Below are positions 9,053 through 17,558 of a stretch of DNA of 64,000 nucleotides, piece by piece. The DNA is taken from contig CAWJJY010000001.1 in NCBI GenBank assembly GCA_963843385.1, positions 186,001 to 250,000 of the forward strand, in the 5' to 3' direction. Within the stretch, counting starts at the first letter, position 1, and each line of letters begins with the position of its first letter. The stretch is from CAVOHU01 sp963843385 (GTDB lineage: Bacteria; Acidobacteriota; Vicinamibacteria; Vicinamibacterales; JAKQTR01). The notes under the pieces were generated by a model. It did no database searches, had not been told where the DNA came from, and was given only the letters and a program-made list of their open reading frames with translations. The position numbers and the translations under genes are program-made.

Positions 9053-9150
9053 CCTGTGGCCGAATGCCGAATGCCGAATGCCGAATGCCTGTGGCCTTTG
9101 GCCCGTAGCCCGAAGCCTCGAGCCTCAAGCCATGAGCCTCGAGCCCGCCG
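9053..9150 (+). repeat. Heptamer array, consensus CCnnnnG, 14 units
   Basis: Fourteen contiguous 7-base units fill the gap between two convergent genes. They read CCTGTGG, four copies of CCGAATG, CCTGTGG, CCTTTGG, CCCGTAG, CCCGAAG, CCTCGAG, CCTCAAG, CCATGAG, CCTCGAG and CCCGCCG. Only the first two Cs and (always) the last G are fixed, so the phase is kept while the middle four bases vary. The array stops six bases before the argJ stop codon. Confidence 0.85.
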
Positions 9151-9155
9151 CCTTT

Positions 9156-10391
9156 CTACGTCCGATACTCCGCGTTGATCTTCACGTACTCCGCGCTCAG
9201 GTCGCACGTCCAGATCGTGGCCTCGTGCGATCCGCCGGCCCCGAGATCGAGCGCGATCTGGATGTCCTTGCCTTTGAGGTAGGCTGCCGCTTCGGCCGCG
9301 CGGTCGTCGTGAGGCTGGCCGCTGCTGAAGAGCGTGACCGGGCCGATGCGCACCTCGGTGTGCTGCAGATCGAACGCGACCCCTGCACGGCCGGCGACGG
9401 CCACGAGCCGTCCCCAGTTCGGGTCGCCGCCGTGGATCGCCGTCTTGACGAGGAGCGAGTTCCCAATCGCGCGGGCGGCCCGGCGCGCGTCCGCCACCGA
9501 CTGGGCTCCCGACACGGTGACGGTGACGAGCTTGGTTGCACCCTCGCCGCCCCGGACGATCTCTCGCGCCAACACGCCGCACACGGCCTTCAGCCCCGCC
9601 ACGAGCACCGGGAACGAGCCTTGATCGACGTGATACCCGGAAGCGCCGCTTGCCAGCGCGAACACGGTGTCGTTGGTCGAGCACTCGCCGTCGACCGTAA
9701 TCGCGTTGAAGGTGACATCGACGGCTTCGACCAGTGCCCGCTGGAACATGGCCGGCTCGACATCGGCATCGGTGGTGACGACGGCGAGCATGGTTGCCAT
9801 GTTGGGCTCGATCATCCCCGAGCCCTTGGCCATGCCCCCCACGCAGAAGGAGCCGTGCCCTGTCGTGACGCGGACGGCCGTTTCCTTCGGGAACGGATCG
9901 GTCGTCATGATGGCGCGTGCCGCGTCGTGATGAGCGGTTCGCGTCAGGCGGGGCTCGCCGGCCGCCACTCCCGATGTAATGCGATCGAGCGGCAGATCCA
10001 CGCCGATGACACCGGTCGATGCGACCAGCACGTGCTCGGCATTGCACCCGAGCGCGGCGGCCACCGCTGCGGCAGAGCCGCGCGCCACCTCCATGCCTCG
10101 TTCGCCGGTGCACGCGTTGGCGCAGCCGCTGTTGACGATGACCGCCGCAGCGCGGCCGGCCGATCGGATCAGGTGCTCTCGTGACACCACGACGGGAGCT
10201 GCTTGCGCCAGGTTGGTGGTGAACACACCCGCGGCGCTCGCGATCCGATCAGGCACGACGAGCGCCAGGTCCAGGGCACCCGCCGTCTTCTTGATCCCGC
10301 AGGCGATGCCCGCAGCCCGAAAGCCGGCCGGAGCGGTCACGCCTCCCTCGATCGGCGTGATGGTAACGGATGACTCTCGCGGGCTGCTCAC
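9156..10391 (-). CDS. argJ: Glutamate N-acetyltransferase / N-acetylornithine transacetylase
   Basis: The 411-residue ArgJ transfers the acetyl group from N-acetylornithine to glutamate (and may use acetyl-CoA in the bifunctional form). The autocleavage site is visible as NMATML, where Thr becomes the N-terminal nucleophile of the beta chain. Other family motifs are NSGCANACTG and GDPNWGR. The start is GTG, overlapping the stop of the upstream GNAT gene by 4 bases (GTGA); a longer in-frame reading upstream is the shadow of that gene. It closes the leftward arginine operon. Confidence 0.93.
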   Translation of the reverse strand: MSSPRESSVTITPIEGGVTAPAGFRAAGIACGIKKTAGALDLALVVPDRIASAAGVFTTNLAQAAPVVVSREHLIRSAGRAAAVIVNSGCANACTGERGMEVARGSAAAVAAALGCNAEHVLVASTGVIGVDLPLDRITSGVAAGEPRLTRTAHHDAARAIMTTDPFPKETAVRVTTGHGSFCVGGMAKGSGMIEPNMATMLAVVTTDADVEPAMFQRALVEAVDVTFNAITVDGECSTNDTVFALASGASGYHVDQGSFPVLVAGLKAVCGVLAREIVRGGEGATKLVTVTVSGAQSVADARRAARAIGNSLLVKTAIHGGDPNWGRLVAVAGRAGVAFDLQHTEVRIGPVTLFSSGQPHDDRAAEAAAYLKGKDIQIALDLGAGGSHEATIWTCDLSAEYVKINAEYRT

Positions 10392-11005
10392 GACACGAGC
10401 CCTTCCCCGGCTCCCGTGATCGTGGCCTCGCCGTGCTTTCGATCGACGACGGCGTACTGTCCGCACTTCCTGAAGAGCGGGCAGCTCCAGCAGTCGGCGG
10501 CGACCTTCTCGGGCAGCCAGAAGTGCGGCACGATCGAAAACCCGAGCCGCACGAAGAACCTCGGGTCGTGCGTGAACGCGCACAGCGTCCTGTACTGGTC
10601 GGCCCGGGCGCGCCGGCGCAGCTCGTCGATGATCCTGCGGCCCAGCCCGAGGCCCCTCGCCGCCTCGTGTACGACGAGCGACCTGACCTCGGCCACGGCG
10701 GGGCTCAGGTGCGCGAGCTCGCCGCACGCCAGCAGCGTGTCGTCCAGCACGGCGACACGGAATCGCGAGATGCACGCGTCGATCTCCGGCAGGCTGCGCG
10801 GCAGCAGGTGCCCGTTGCTGAGATTGGCGTTGATGAGTGCGTGGATGCCCGCGGCGTCGCCGGCGCACGCCTGGCGCATGACGGCCTCGTGTCCCGGGCC
10901 GAGGGACAACTCCAGCGGCGGGGGCATCTCTCCTGCGTCGGCGCCCGAGGCCGTGACCCTCTGCAGCGTCTCCCGTGGCAGGATGTTCGTGACCGGTGAG
11001 CTCAT
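10388..11005 (-). CDS. Short GNAT amino-acid N-acetyltransferase (ArgA-like)
   Basis: The 205-residue protein has a GNAT core with VRSLVVHEAARGLGLGRR, where RGLGLG fits the acetyl-CoA loop RxxGxG, followed by FFVRLGFSIVP. The C-terminus carries a cysteine cluster (DCWSCPLFRKC) usual for short N-acetylglutamate synthases that lack the kinase-like domain. Its position between argD and argJ, with ATGA overlap to argD and GTGA overlap to argJ, supports acetylation of glutamate as the first step of arginine synthesis. It would prime the cycle that argJ maintains. Confidence 0.8.
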   Translation of the reverse strand: MSSPVTNILPRETLQRVTASGADAGEMPPPLELSLGPGHEAVMRQACAGDAAGIHALINANLSNGHLLPRSLPEIDACISRFRVAVLDDTLLACGELAHLSPAVAEVRSLVVHEAARGLGLGRRIIDELRRRARADQYRTLCAFTHDPRFFVRLGFSIVPHFWLPEKVAADCWSCPLFRKCGQYAVVDRKHGEATITGAGEGLVS

Positions 11006-12237
11006 GACACCTTCTCCGTGGGCACTTCGGCGAGGATGGTGTTCAGAACGGCCAGTCCCTCGTCTATCTCATCCGCGGTGATGACAAAGGGCGGCAGCAG
11101 GCGGATGACCTTCGTGGCGGTGCGGTTGATCAGCACGCCGCGTGCGAGTGCCGCCTCGACATAGGGCGTCGCGTCGACACTCAATTCAATTCCCCGCATC
11201 AGCCCGGCGCCCCGGATCTCCCTGACCACGTTGTAGCGCGTCGCCAGCTGCTCGAGCCCCTGGCCCAGACGCTGGCCGGCCGAGCGCACGTTCTCCAGCA
11301 GCCCGCCCTCGACCAGGGCGTCGAGGAACACCATGGCGGCCCGGCAGGCGAGCAGGTTGCCTCCGTAGGTGCTGCCGTGATCGCCGCGCGAGATCGAGGC
11401 GGCTACCTTCTCGCTGACGAGCGCCGCGCCAACCGGCACCCCCCCGCCCAGGGCCTTGCCAATCGCCATCAGGTCCGGTTCGAGCCCCAGCGTCCTGCTG
11501 GCGAAGGGCTCCCCGGTGCGTCCGAGTCCGCACTGCACCTCATCGGCGATGAGCAGCACGCCGGTTGCGGCCTGCACGTCCTGAATCGCCTTGACCAGTT
11601 CGGTGCCAAGCGGCCGCACGCCGCCCTCGCCCTGGATGGCCTCGACGATCACGGCCGCGGTCTGCGGCGTGACGGCCTCGCGCAGCGCGTCGGGACGAGT
11701 CGGCGGAACGAAGGTCACGCCCTCCAGCAGCGGCGCGAACGGCGCGCGATAGTGCTCGTCCCAGGTGACCGACAGCGACCCGATCGTCCGGCCGTGAAAC
11801 GCCCCTTCGAGCGCGACGATGCGGGTGCGCGATGTTTGGCCGGCGGTGTGCCAGTAGCGGCGGGCGAACTTCAGGCACGCCTCGACGGCCTCGGCGCCGC
11901 TGTTGCAGAAAAACGTCCGCGGCAGCCCCGAGAGTCTGGCGAGCCGCGAGGCGACCTGCCCCTGCAGCGGGTGGTAGTAGAGGTTCGACGTGTGGAGCAG
12001 CGTCGAGGCCTGGTCGGCGATGGCCTGAGACAGCGCGGCATTGGCATGGCCCATCGACGCGACGCCGATGCCCGAGACGAGATCGAGGTACCGGCGGCCG
12101 TGGGTGTCCCACAATCTGGCCCCCGATCCGCGGGCGAAGACGATCGGCGCCCTCGCGTAAGTCGGGAGAATGTGACTGGACTCCAGCGCCTTGATGGAAT
12201 CGTCTGTGTCGGGTCCGGCCGCTGGCGCGTTGCTCAT
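11002..12237 (-). CDS. argD: Acetylornithine aminotransferase
   Basis: This 411-residue class-III aminotransferase converts N-acetylglutamate semialdehyde to N-acetylornithine with PLP. Visible motifs are FFCNSGAEAVEACLK, IADEVQCGLGRTG and the PLP lysine in LMAIGKALGGGVP. It starts at MSNAPA, overlapping argB by 4 bases, and runs ATGA into the GNAT gene. A longer open reading upstream in the same frame is out of frame with argB and is a shadow. Confidence 0.93.
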   Translation of the reverse strand: MSNAPAAGPDTDDSIKALESSHILPTYARAPIVFARGSGARLWDTHGRRYLDLVSGIGVASMGHANAALSQAIADQASTLLHTSNLYYHPLQGQVASRLARLSGLPRTFFCNSGAEAVEACLKFARRYWHTAGQTSRTRIVALEGAFHGRTIGSLSVTWDEHYRAPFAPLLEGVTFVPPTRPDALREAVTPQTAAVIVEAIQGEGGVRPLGTELVKAIQDVQAATGVLLIADEVQCGLGRTGEPFASRTLGLEPDLMAIGKALGGGVPVGAALVSEKVAASISRGDHGSTYGGNLLACRAAMVFLDALVEGGLLENVRSAGQRLGQGLEQLATRYNVVREIRGAGLMRGIELSVDATPYVEAALARGVLINRTATKVIRLLPPFVITADEIDEGLAVLNTILAEVPTEKVS

Positions 12238-13058
12238 GACACCACCTGGGTTGAATTCGGGCTCTCGCCGGAGCCCTCGCGCGTGAGCTGCGCATAGAAG
12301 CTGCCCGTGCTCCGGCCGTCCACGATCGACACGTCCGTGACGCCCGCCTCGAGCGCGGCACGGCAGGCCTGCAGCTTCGCCAGCATGCCGGTCGTGACGG
12401 TGCCCGACGCAATCAGTGTCCGCTCGGTCTGCTGATCCAGGCGAGGGATCGTCTGTCCGGCGGCGTTGCGCACGCCCTCCGTCGTTCCCGCGACAACCAG
12501 CCGGCGCGCGCCGGTGCGGATCGCGATCGAGGCAGCCAGGGTGTCGGCGTTCACGTTGAAGAGGTGCCCGTGGCGATCCACGCCGATGCTGGCCACCACC
12601 GGGATGAATCCTTCGGAGAGGAGGCCGGTGATCAGCCTGGGCGGATTCGCGGTCACAGGCCGGCCGACCAGTCCGAGCGACACGAGGTGCCCGTCGGCTG
12701 AACGGTGCGGCGGGGCGGGCTCCACCAGGCCAACGGCGGCGTCGGCGCCGGTCAGGCCGACGGCCGGACCGCCCGCGGCGCCAATGGCCGCGACCAGTCT
12801 GGTGTTGATCGTGCCGGCCAGCACGTGCACGACAACGGCGAGCGTCGCCTCGTCGGTGATGCGCAGGCCGTCGACCTGGCGTTTCGGGATGCCTGCGCGC
12901 GCGAGCGCGGCATCGATCTCGCGGCCTCCGCCGTGCACCACGATGACGGCCTGGCTGGCCGCCACCTCTGCGATGAGCTGGGCCATCGCCGACACGCTTT
13001 CGGCGCTCTCGAGCAGCTCGCCGCCACACTTCAGGACAATCGGAGAGGCCGGGGTCAT
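12234..13058 (-). CDS. argB: Acetylglutamate kinase
   Basis: The 274-residue kinase phosphorylates N-acetylglutamate, the second step of the acetylated pathway. It shows VLKCGGELL near the N-terminus, the nucleotide loop VVHGGGREID, and NVNADTLAASIA, which binds substrate in amino-acid kinase family members. I saw no obvious N-terminal extension of the type seen in arginine-inhibited enzymes. The start MTPASP overlaps the argC stop by 4 bases. Confidence 0.93.
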   Translation of the reverse strand: MTPASPIVLKCGGELLESAESVSAMAQLIAEVAASQAVIVVHGGGREIDAALARAGIPKRQVDGLRITDEATLAVVVHVLAGTINTRLVAAIGAAGGPAVGLTGADAAVGLVEPAPPHRSADGHLVSLGLVGRPVTANPPRLITGLLSEGFIPVVASIGVDRHGHLFNVNADTLAASIAIRTGARRLVVAGTTEGVRNAAGQTIPRLDQQTERTLIASGTVTTGMLAKLQACRAALEAGVTDVSIVDGRSTGSFYAQLTREGSGESPNSTQVVS

Positions 13059-14074
13059 GGGCGGAGCCCCGTGCGCTCGTCGAAGCCGCACATCAGGTTG
13101 AGATTCTGCACGGCCTGGCTGGCCGCGCCCTTCAGGAGGTTGTCGAGGCACGAGACCACGACGAGCCGGCCCGACGCTTCGTCCACGCGCCAGCCGATGT
13201 CGCAGAAGTTCGTGTGCGCCACGTGCTTGATCTCGGGCAGCGCCTCGCCCCGCAGCCTGACGAACGGGGCGTCGCCGTACGCGCGCTCGAGCGCCTCGGT
13301 CACCTGAGCGCGCCCGGCTCCCGGCGACAGGGTGGCGTAGATCGTCTCGAGGATCCCGCGGTTGAGCGGGACCAGGTGAGGCACGAACGTCACCCGCCGC
13401 GACAGTTCCTGTTCCATCTCGGCCGTGTGGCGATGGTTGAAGACGGCGTAGGCCGACGTGCTGCCGAAGTTCTCGGAGAAGTGCGTGCGATCGGTGGGCG
13501 TGCGGCCCGCGCCCGAGATGCCTGACTTGGCGTCCACGATGACCTCGCCCTGGATCAGCCCCGCATCCACCAGCGGCTCGAGGGCGAGCAGGGCGGCCGT
13601 CGGGTAGCAGCCGGGGCAGGCCACCAGCCGCGCGCCCGTCACGGCTGCGCGGTTGCGCTCGGTCAGGCCGTAGGCGACCGATTCGGGCAGGTCTGCCGTG
13701 TCGGGGTACCACTGGCGGCGCTTGGCCGCGTCGAGCAGGCGGAACGCGCCGGACAGGTCGATGACCCTGCGCCGCGCCGCGAGCAGGGCGGCGGCCACCG
13801 AGGGGGCCGCCTTTTCCGGCAGGGCGAGGAACACGACATCCGCCTCCGAGGCCAGCCGGTCCACGTCCAGCGGTCTGACCTCATCGTCCCAGATCTTGTC
13901 GAGCCGGGGCAGAGGTCGCGCGCCCTCGCTGCCGGCCGAGGACATGGCGGCGGTGAGCCGGACCGCGGGGTGGCCCGCCAGCAGGCGGACCAGTTCCTGG
14001 CCTGCGTAGCCGGTGGCGCCGGCGATGCCGACGCGCGCGGGGGCGGGACCGGCGGATGGGAGGGAGGTGTCCAT
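13055..14074 (-). CDS. argC: N-acetyl-gamma-glutamyl-phosphate reductase
   Basis: This 339-residue NADPH-dependent reductase makes N-acetylglutamate semialdehyde. It has the Rossmann loop GIAGATGYAGQEL, the catalytic cysteine in VACPGCYPTA and the His region FVPHLVPLNRG. It is the first gene of the leftward operon. There is no clear Shine-Dalgarno; TACACT lies 6 bases before the ATG and overlaps an ARG-box-like site, which suggests a leaderless start under ArgR control. Confidence 0.94.
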   Translation of the reverse strand: MDTSLPSAGPAPARVGIAGATGYAGQELVRLLAGHPAVRLTAAMSSAGSEGARPLPRLDKIWDDEVRPLDVDRLASEADVVFLALPEKAAPSVAAALLAARRRVIDLSGAFRLLDAAKRRQWYPDTADLPESVAYGLTERNRAAVTGARLVACPGCYPTAALLALEPLVDAGLIQGEVIVDAKSGISGAGRTPTDRTHFSENFGSTSAYAVFNHRHTAEMEQELSRRVTFVPHLVPLNRGILETIYATLSPGAGRAQVTEALERAYGDAPFVRLRGEALPEIKHVAHTNFCDIGWRVDEASGRLVVVSCLDNLLKGAASQAVQNLNLMCGFDERTGLRP

Positions 14075-14080
14075 GTTCAG

Positions 14081-14096
14081 AGTGTATAAGTATGCA
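14081..14096 (-). promoter_or_regulatory. argC leaderless -10 overlapping an ARG box
   Basis: On the plus strand TGTAT-AAGT-ATGCA (14083-14096) matches the ARG-box core TGnAT-N4-ATnCA at every fixed position. On the minus strand the same bases contain TACACT (14086-14081), six bases before the argC ATG. ArgR bound here would cover the -10 region. Confidence 0.6.
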
Positions 14097-14168
14097 TCAC
14101 GCAGTCGCCCGGGTCAAGCAAGGCACGGAATAGTTGGCCATTTTGCTTGTCCACTCGGCCCCCGGTGC

Positions 14169-14202
14169 TGTATAGTAATGCTCGCTGGTGTATAACCATG
14201 AA
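14169..14202 (+). promoter_or_regulatory. Paired ARG-box-like sites at argR
   Basis: Two imperfect boxes, TGTAT-AGTA-ATGCT (14169-14182) and TGTAT-AACC-ATGAA (14189-14202), lie 20 bases apart start to start. Each differs from TGnAT-N4-ATnCA at one fixed position. The second covers the argR start codon. The spacing resembles paired ARG boxes that bind one ArgR hexamer, implying autoregulation. Confidence 0.55.
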
Positions 14203-14650
14203 GACTCGACGCCAGGGCATGATCCTCAACCTGGTCGACCGCCACAACGTCGAGAGCCAGGAGGACCTGCGGCGGCGCCTCGTGGGGCTCGGGTTCTCGG
14301 TGACCCAGGCCACCTTGTCGCGCGACATCGCCGAGCTCGGGCTGGTCAAGGCCGCCGGCGACGGGGCCTACCATCGTCTGGGACCCGATTCGGCGAACCC
14401 GGCGCTGGCGGCGACGCGGCTCCAGCACGCCGTCGCCGAGTATCTCTCCGGCGTGGACCGCGCCCAGCAGCTGGTCGTCCTGAAGACCGGCCGCGCGCAG
14501 GCGCAGCCCCTGGCCGAGGCCCTCGATCGGGCCGCGTTGCCGGAGATCGTCGGTACCATCGCCGGCGAGGACACGGTGCTGGTGGTCTGTCGAACATCCG
14601 GGAAGGCCGCGCAGCTCGTGCATCGGATTGAAGCGGTAACGAAGAAATAG
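14198..14650 (+). CDS. argR: Arginine repressor ArgR
   Basis: The 150-residue product has the ArgR winged-helix N-terminus (SQEDLRRRLVGLGFSVTQAT, then LSRDIAELGLVK) and the C-terminal hexamerisation/arginine-binding domain (VLKTGRAQAQPLAEALD, then GTIAGEDTVLVVCR). It senses arginine and represses the biosynthetic genes. I chose ATG MKTRRQG, which places the paired ARG boxes over its 5' end; an upstream ATG would add 17 unlikely residues. It leads argG and argH. Confidence 0.92.
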   Translation: MKTRRQGMILNLVDRHNVESQEDLRRRLVGLGFSVTQATLSRDIAELGLVKAAGDGAYHRLGPDSANPALAATRLQHAVAEYLSGVDRAQQLVVLKTGRAQAQPLAEALDRAALPEIVGTIAGEDTVLVVCRTSGKAAQLVHRIEAVTKK

Positions 14651-14682
14651 CCTGGCGCCCCGGCGCCCTCAAGGAGACGGGC

Positions 14683-15906
14683 ATGGAACGAATCGTTCTC
14701 GCATACTCGGGTGGACTCGACACGTCGGTGGCCGTGCCGTGGCTCAAGGAGACCTACAAGGCCGAGGTGGTGACGGCCACCCTGGATCTCGGCCAGGGGC
14801 GGGAACTCGACGCCGTCCGCGAGCGGGCCCTGGCCGCCGGCGCGGTTCGGGCGCACGTGCTCGACGTCCGCGAGGAATTCGTCCAGGACTACATCCTGCC
14901 CGCGCTGCAGGCTGGCGCCATCTACGAGGGCGGCTATCCGCTGGCCACCGCCCTGGGGCGCCCCCTCATCGCGCGCAAGCTGGTCGAAATCGCGCGCATC
15001 GAGGGCGCGGGATCCATCGCCCACGGCTGCACCGGCAAGGGCAACGACCAGGTGCGCATCGACGTGTCGGCGCGCGCCCTCGAGCCCTCCATCCGCGTCA
15101 TCGCGCCCGCCCGCGAGTGGGGCATGACACGCCCCGACGAAATCGAATACGCCCGGAAGCGCGGCATCCCGGTGCCCGCCACCCAGGCCAGCCCGTACAG
15201 CACCGACACGAATCTCTGGGGCCGCTCGATCGAGTGCGGCGTGCTCGAGGATCCGTGGGTCGAGCCGCCCGACGACGTCTATTCGCTCACAAAGGACCCC
15301 GCGCAGTGCCCGGACGAGCCGGCCTACATCCACCTCGACTTCGAACGGGGCGTCCCCATCGCCGTCAACGGCGTGCCGATGAGCTTCATCGAGATCATCG
15401 GCAGCGTCAGCACCATCGCCGGTGCGCACGGCGTCGGGCGCATCGACATGGTGGAGAACCGGCTGGTGGGCATCAAGTCGCGCGAGATCTACGAGGCGCC
15501 CGCCGCGGTTGTGATCCACATGGCGCACCGCGAGCTGGAAGGACTGGTGATGCCGCGCGACTTCGAGCGCATCAAGCGCGACCTCGGCCAGAAGTACGCC
15601 GACATGGTCTACAACGGCCTGTGGTATTCGCCCGTCCGCGAGGCGATCGACGCCTTCGTCGCCAAGGCCCAGGAAAAGGTCACCGGATCGGTGCGGCTCA
15701 AGCTCTTCAAGGGCACGTGCCGTGTGGTCGGCCGCATGTCACCCTACGCCCTCTACGAGCACTCGCTGGCAACCTACGACGCGGGCGATACGTTCGATCA
15801 CAGCGCCGCCGTCGGGTTCATCAAGATCTGGGGGCTTCCGGTCGAGACCGTGTCGCGCAAGTGGAACGCGGCGGCCGTGCCGTCTCCGGCGACGCAAGGG
15901 GCCTGA
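14683..15906 (+). CDS. argG: Argininosuccinate synthase
   Basis: The 407-residue ligase joins citrulline and aspartate with ATP. The N-type ATP pyrophosphatase loop YSGGLDTSV is at the start, followed by the substrate region HGCTGKGNDQVR and SPYSTDTNLWGRS. AAGGAG precedes the ATG. It lies 32 bases after argR and its stop overlaps the argH start (TGATG), so the three genes form one unit. Confidence 0.95.
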   Translation: MERIVLAYSGGLDTSVAVPWLKETYKAEVVTATLDLGQGRELDAVRERALAAGAVRAHVLDVREEFVQDYILPALQAGAIYEGGYPLATALGRPLIARKLVEIARIEGAGSIAHGCTGKGNDQVRIDVSARALEPSIRVIAPAREWGMTRPDEIEYARKRGIPVPATQASPYSTDTNLWGRSIECGVLEDPWVEPPDDVYSLTKDPAQCPDEPAYIHLDFERGVPIAVNGVPMSFIEIIGSVSTIAGAHGVGRIDMVENRLVGIKSREIYEAPAAVVIHMAHRELEGLVMPRDFERIKRDLGQKYADMVYNGLWYSPVREAIDAFVAKAQEKVTGSVRLKLFKGTCRVVGRMSPYALYEHSLATYDAGDTFDHSAAVGFIKIWGLPVETVSRKWNAAAVPSPATQGA

Positions 15907-17291
15907 TGGCGCATTTGTGGTCCGGCCGCTTCGGGGAGAATCCCGACCCGGACGTGTTCGGGTTCGGCGTGTCATTGCCCTTCGACAAGCGCCTCTTCGA
16001 CCAGGACGTGACGGGCAGCCTGGCGTGGGCCGAGGCGCTCGCAGCGGCCGGCGTCATCAGCCCGGCTGACGGCGAGGCGATTCGACGGGGCCTGACCGCG
16101 ATCCTCGACGAGGGCCGCAGGACTCCTTCGTTCGTCACGGGCGCGGACGAAGACATCCATGCGTTTGTCGAGCGCGTGCTGGTCGAACGCATCGGCGAGC
16201 CGGGCAAACGGCTCCACACGGGGCGCTCCCGCAACGAGCAGGTGTCGCTCGACCTGCGCCTCTACCTGAAACGACACATCCGGCACCTCTGCTCGGAGGT
16301 CGGCGGCCTGGTGGCTGCCCTTGTCGCGCAGGCGGAGGAGTGCGGCCAGCACCTGATGCCCTCCTACACGCACACCCGGCGGGCACAGCCGGTCCTGGTC
16401 GCACACTACTTTCTCGGCCAGGTCGCAGCCTTCCGCCGCGATCATCGCCGGCTTCTCGAGGCCGCAGACGAAGCCGACGAGATGCCCCTCGGGTCGGGCG
16501 CCATCGCTGGCACCAGCTACGCCATCGACACCGAAGCGCTCGCCCGCAGGCTGGGATTCTCGCGCGTGGTCGCCAACAGCCTCGACGCCGCCTCGGATCG
16601 CGATTTCGTGTCCTCGTTTCTCCATGCCGCTGCGCTCGCGATGGTGCACCTCAGCCGGCTGGCCGAAGACCTGATTCTCTTCTCGGGAGAGGAATACGGA
16701 TTCTTCGACCTGCCGGACCGCCTCGCAACGGGCAGCAGCCTGATGCCGCAGAAGAAGAACCCGGATCCACTCGAGCTGATCCGCGGAAAGAGCGGACGCG
16801 CGATCGGGCACCTGACGGGCTGGCTCGCCACGCTCAAAGGACTGCCCGGCGGATACAACCGCGATCTTCAGGAAGACAAGGAGGCAGTCTTCGACACCGA
16901 AGACACGCTCGCTCGATCGCTCACGGTGATGACCGCCGTCGTTGCCGGCATCCGCCTGAATCCGGGACGCACCCTGGCGGCTTCGGAGGGCCTGCTGCTC
17001 GCCACCGACGTTGCCGACTATCTGGTGGCGCGCGGTGTCCCGTTTCGCGATGCGCACGCCATTGTCGGCGCGGTGGTGCGGCAACTGGTTGCCGAAGGGC
17101 GGGGATTCAACGACCTGACCCTCGACGAGTGGAAATCCCACAGCGACCGGTTCGATCGGGATATCGTCGGATCGATCACGCCGGCCGGGTCGGTCGCGGC
17201 CCGGCGCACTCCGCAGTCGACCGGTCCCGCCTCGGTCGCATCCGCGCTCGCGGAGGCCAGACGGTGGCTCGACGCGGCGACCAACGCCTGA
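15906..17291 (+). CDS. argH: Argininosuccinate lyase
   Basis: The 461-residue enzyme cleaves argininosuccinate to arginine and fumarate. It carries the fumarase/aspartase-superfamily signature GSSLMPQKKNPDPLELIRGK, TGRSRNEQVSLDLR and the Ser/His region HTRRAQPVLVAHY. Its length is normal for ArgH, with no fused acetyltransferase. Its ATG overlaps the argG stop by one base. Confidence 0.95.
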   Translation: MAHLWSGRFGENPDPDVFGFGVSLPFDKRLFDQDVTGSLAWAEALAAAGVISPADGEAIRRGLTAILDEGRRTPSFVTGADEDIHAFVERVLVERIGEPGKRLHTGRSRNEQVSLDLRLYLKRHIRHLCSEVGGLVAALVAQAEECGQHLMPSYTHTRRAQPVLVAHYFLGQVAAFRRDHRRLLEAADEADEMPLGSGAIAGTSYAIDTEALARRLGFSRVVANSLDAASDRDFVSSFLHAAALAMVHLSRLAEDLILFSGEEYGFFDLPDRLATGSSLMPQKKNPDPLELIRGKSGRAIGHLTGWLATLKGLPGGYNRDLQEDKEAVFDTEDTLARSLTVMTAVVAGIRLNPGRTLAASEGLLLATDVADYLVARGVPFRDAHAIVGAVVRQLVAEGRGFNDLTLDEWKSHSDRFDRDIVGSITPAGSVAARRTPQSTGPASVASALAEARRWLDAATNA

Positions 17292-17476
17292 CGGGGCTGT
17301 CACGCTGTTGAGCGTCGGTCACCCGCATCGGCTGGCCACCGATCACACGCGACGGGATACGCCGTGCGCCCCGACCGCGCGGCCCGCCTCGCGCTGAAGT
17401 TCATCCTCGCCCGGGCCGCTCTGAATTTCCGCCTGGCCGGTTGCGTGCCGGACGCAGGTGCGTCTGGAGGCTTCGG

Positions 17477-17506
17477 TTGCTCTGAGCAAGAGAGCTTTGT
17501 TACAAT
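17477..17506 (+). promoter_or_regulatory. Putative sigma-70 promoter
   Basis: TTGCTC (17477-17482) and TACAAT (17501-17506) are 18 bases apart, upstream of the zinc-ribbon protein gene. The start codon follows after a leader of roughly 45 bases. The rest of the 17292-17558 gap shows nothing recognisable. Confidence 0.4.
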
Positions 17507-17558
17507 CAGCTGTCCTACAGCAGTGATTCTTCCCGCCAAAGTGTAAGAGGATCCTTGC

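Noticed and set aside
9053..9150. CRISPR array
   Set aside because: Units are 7 bases with no spacers and there are no cas genes.
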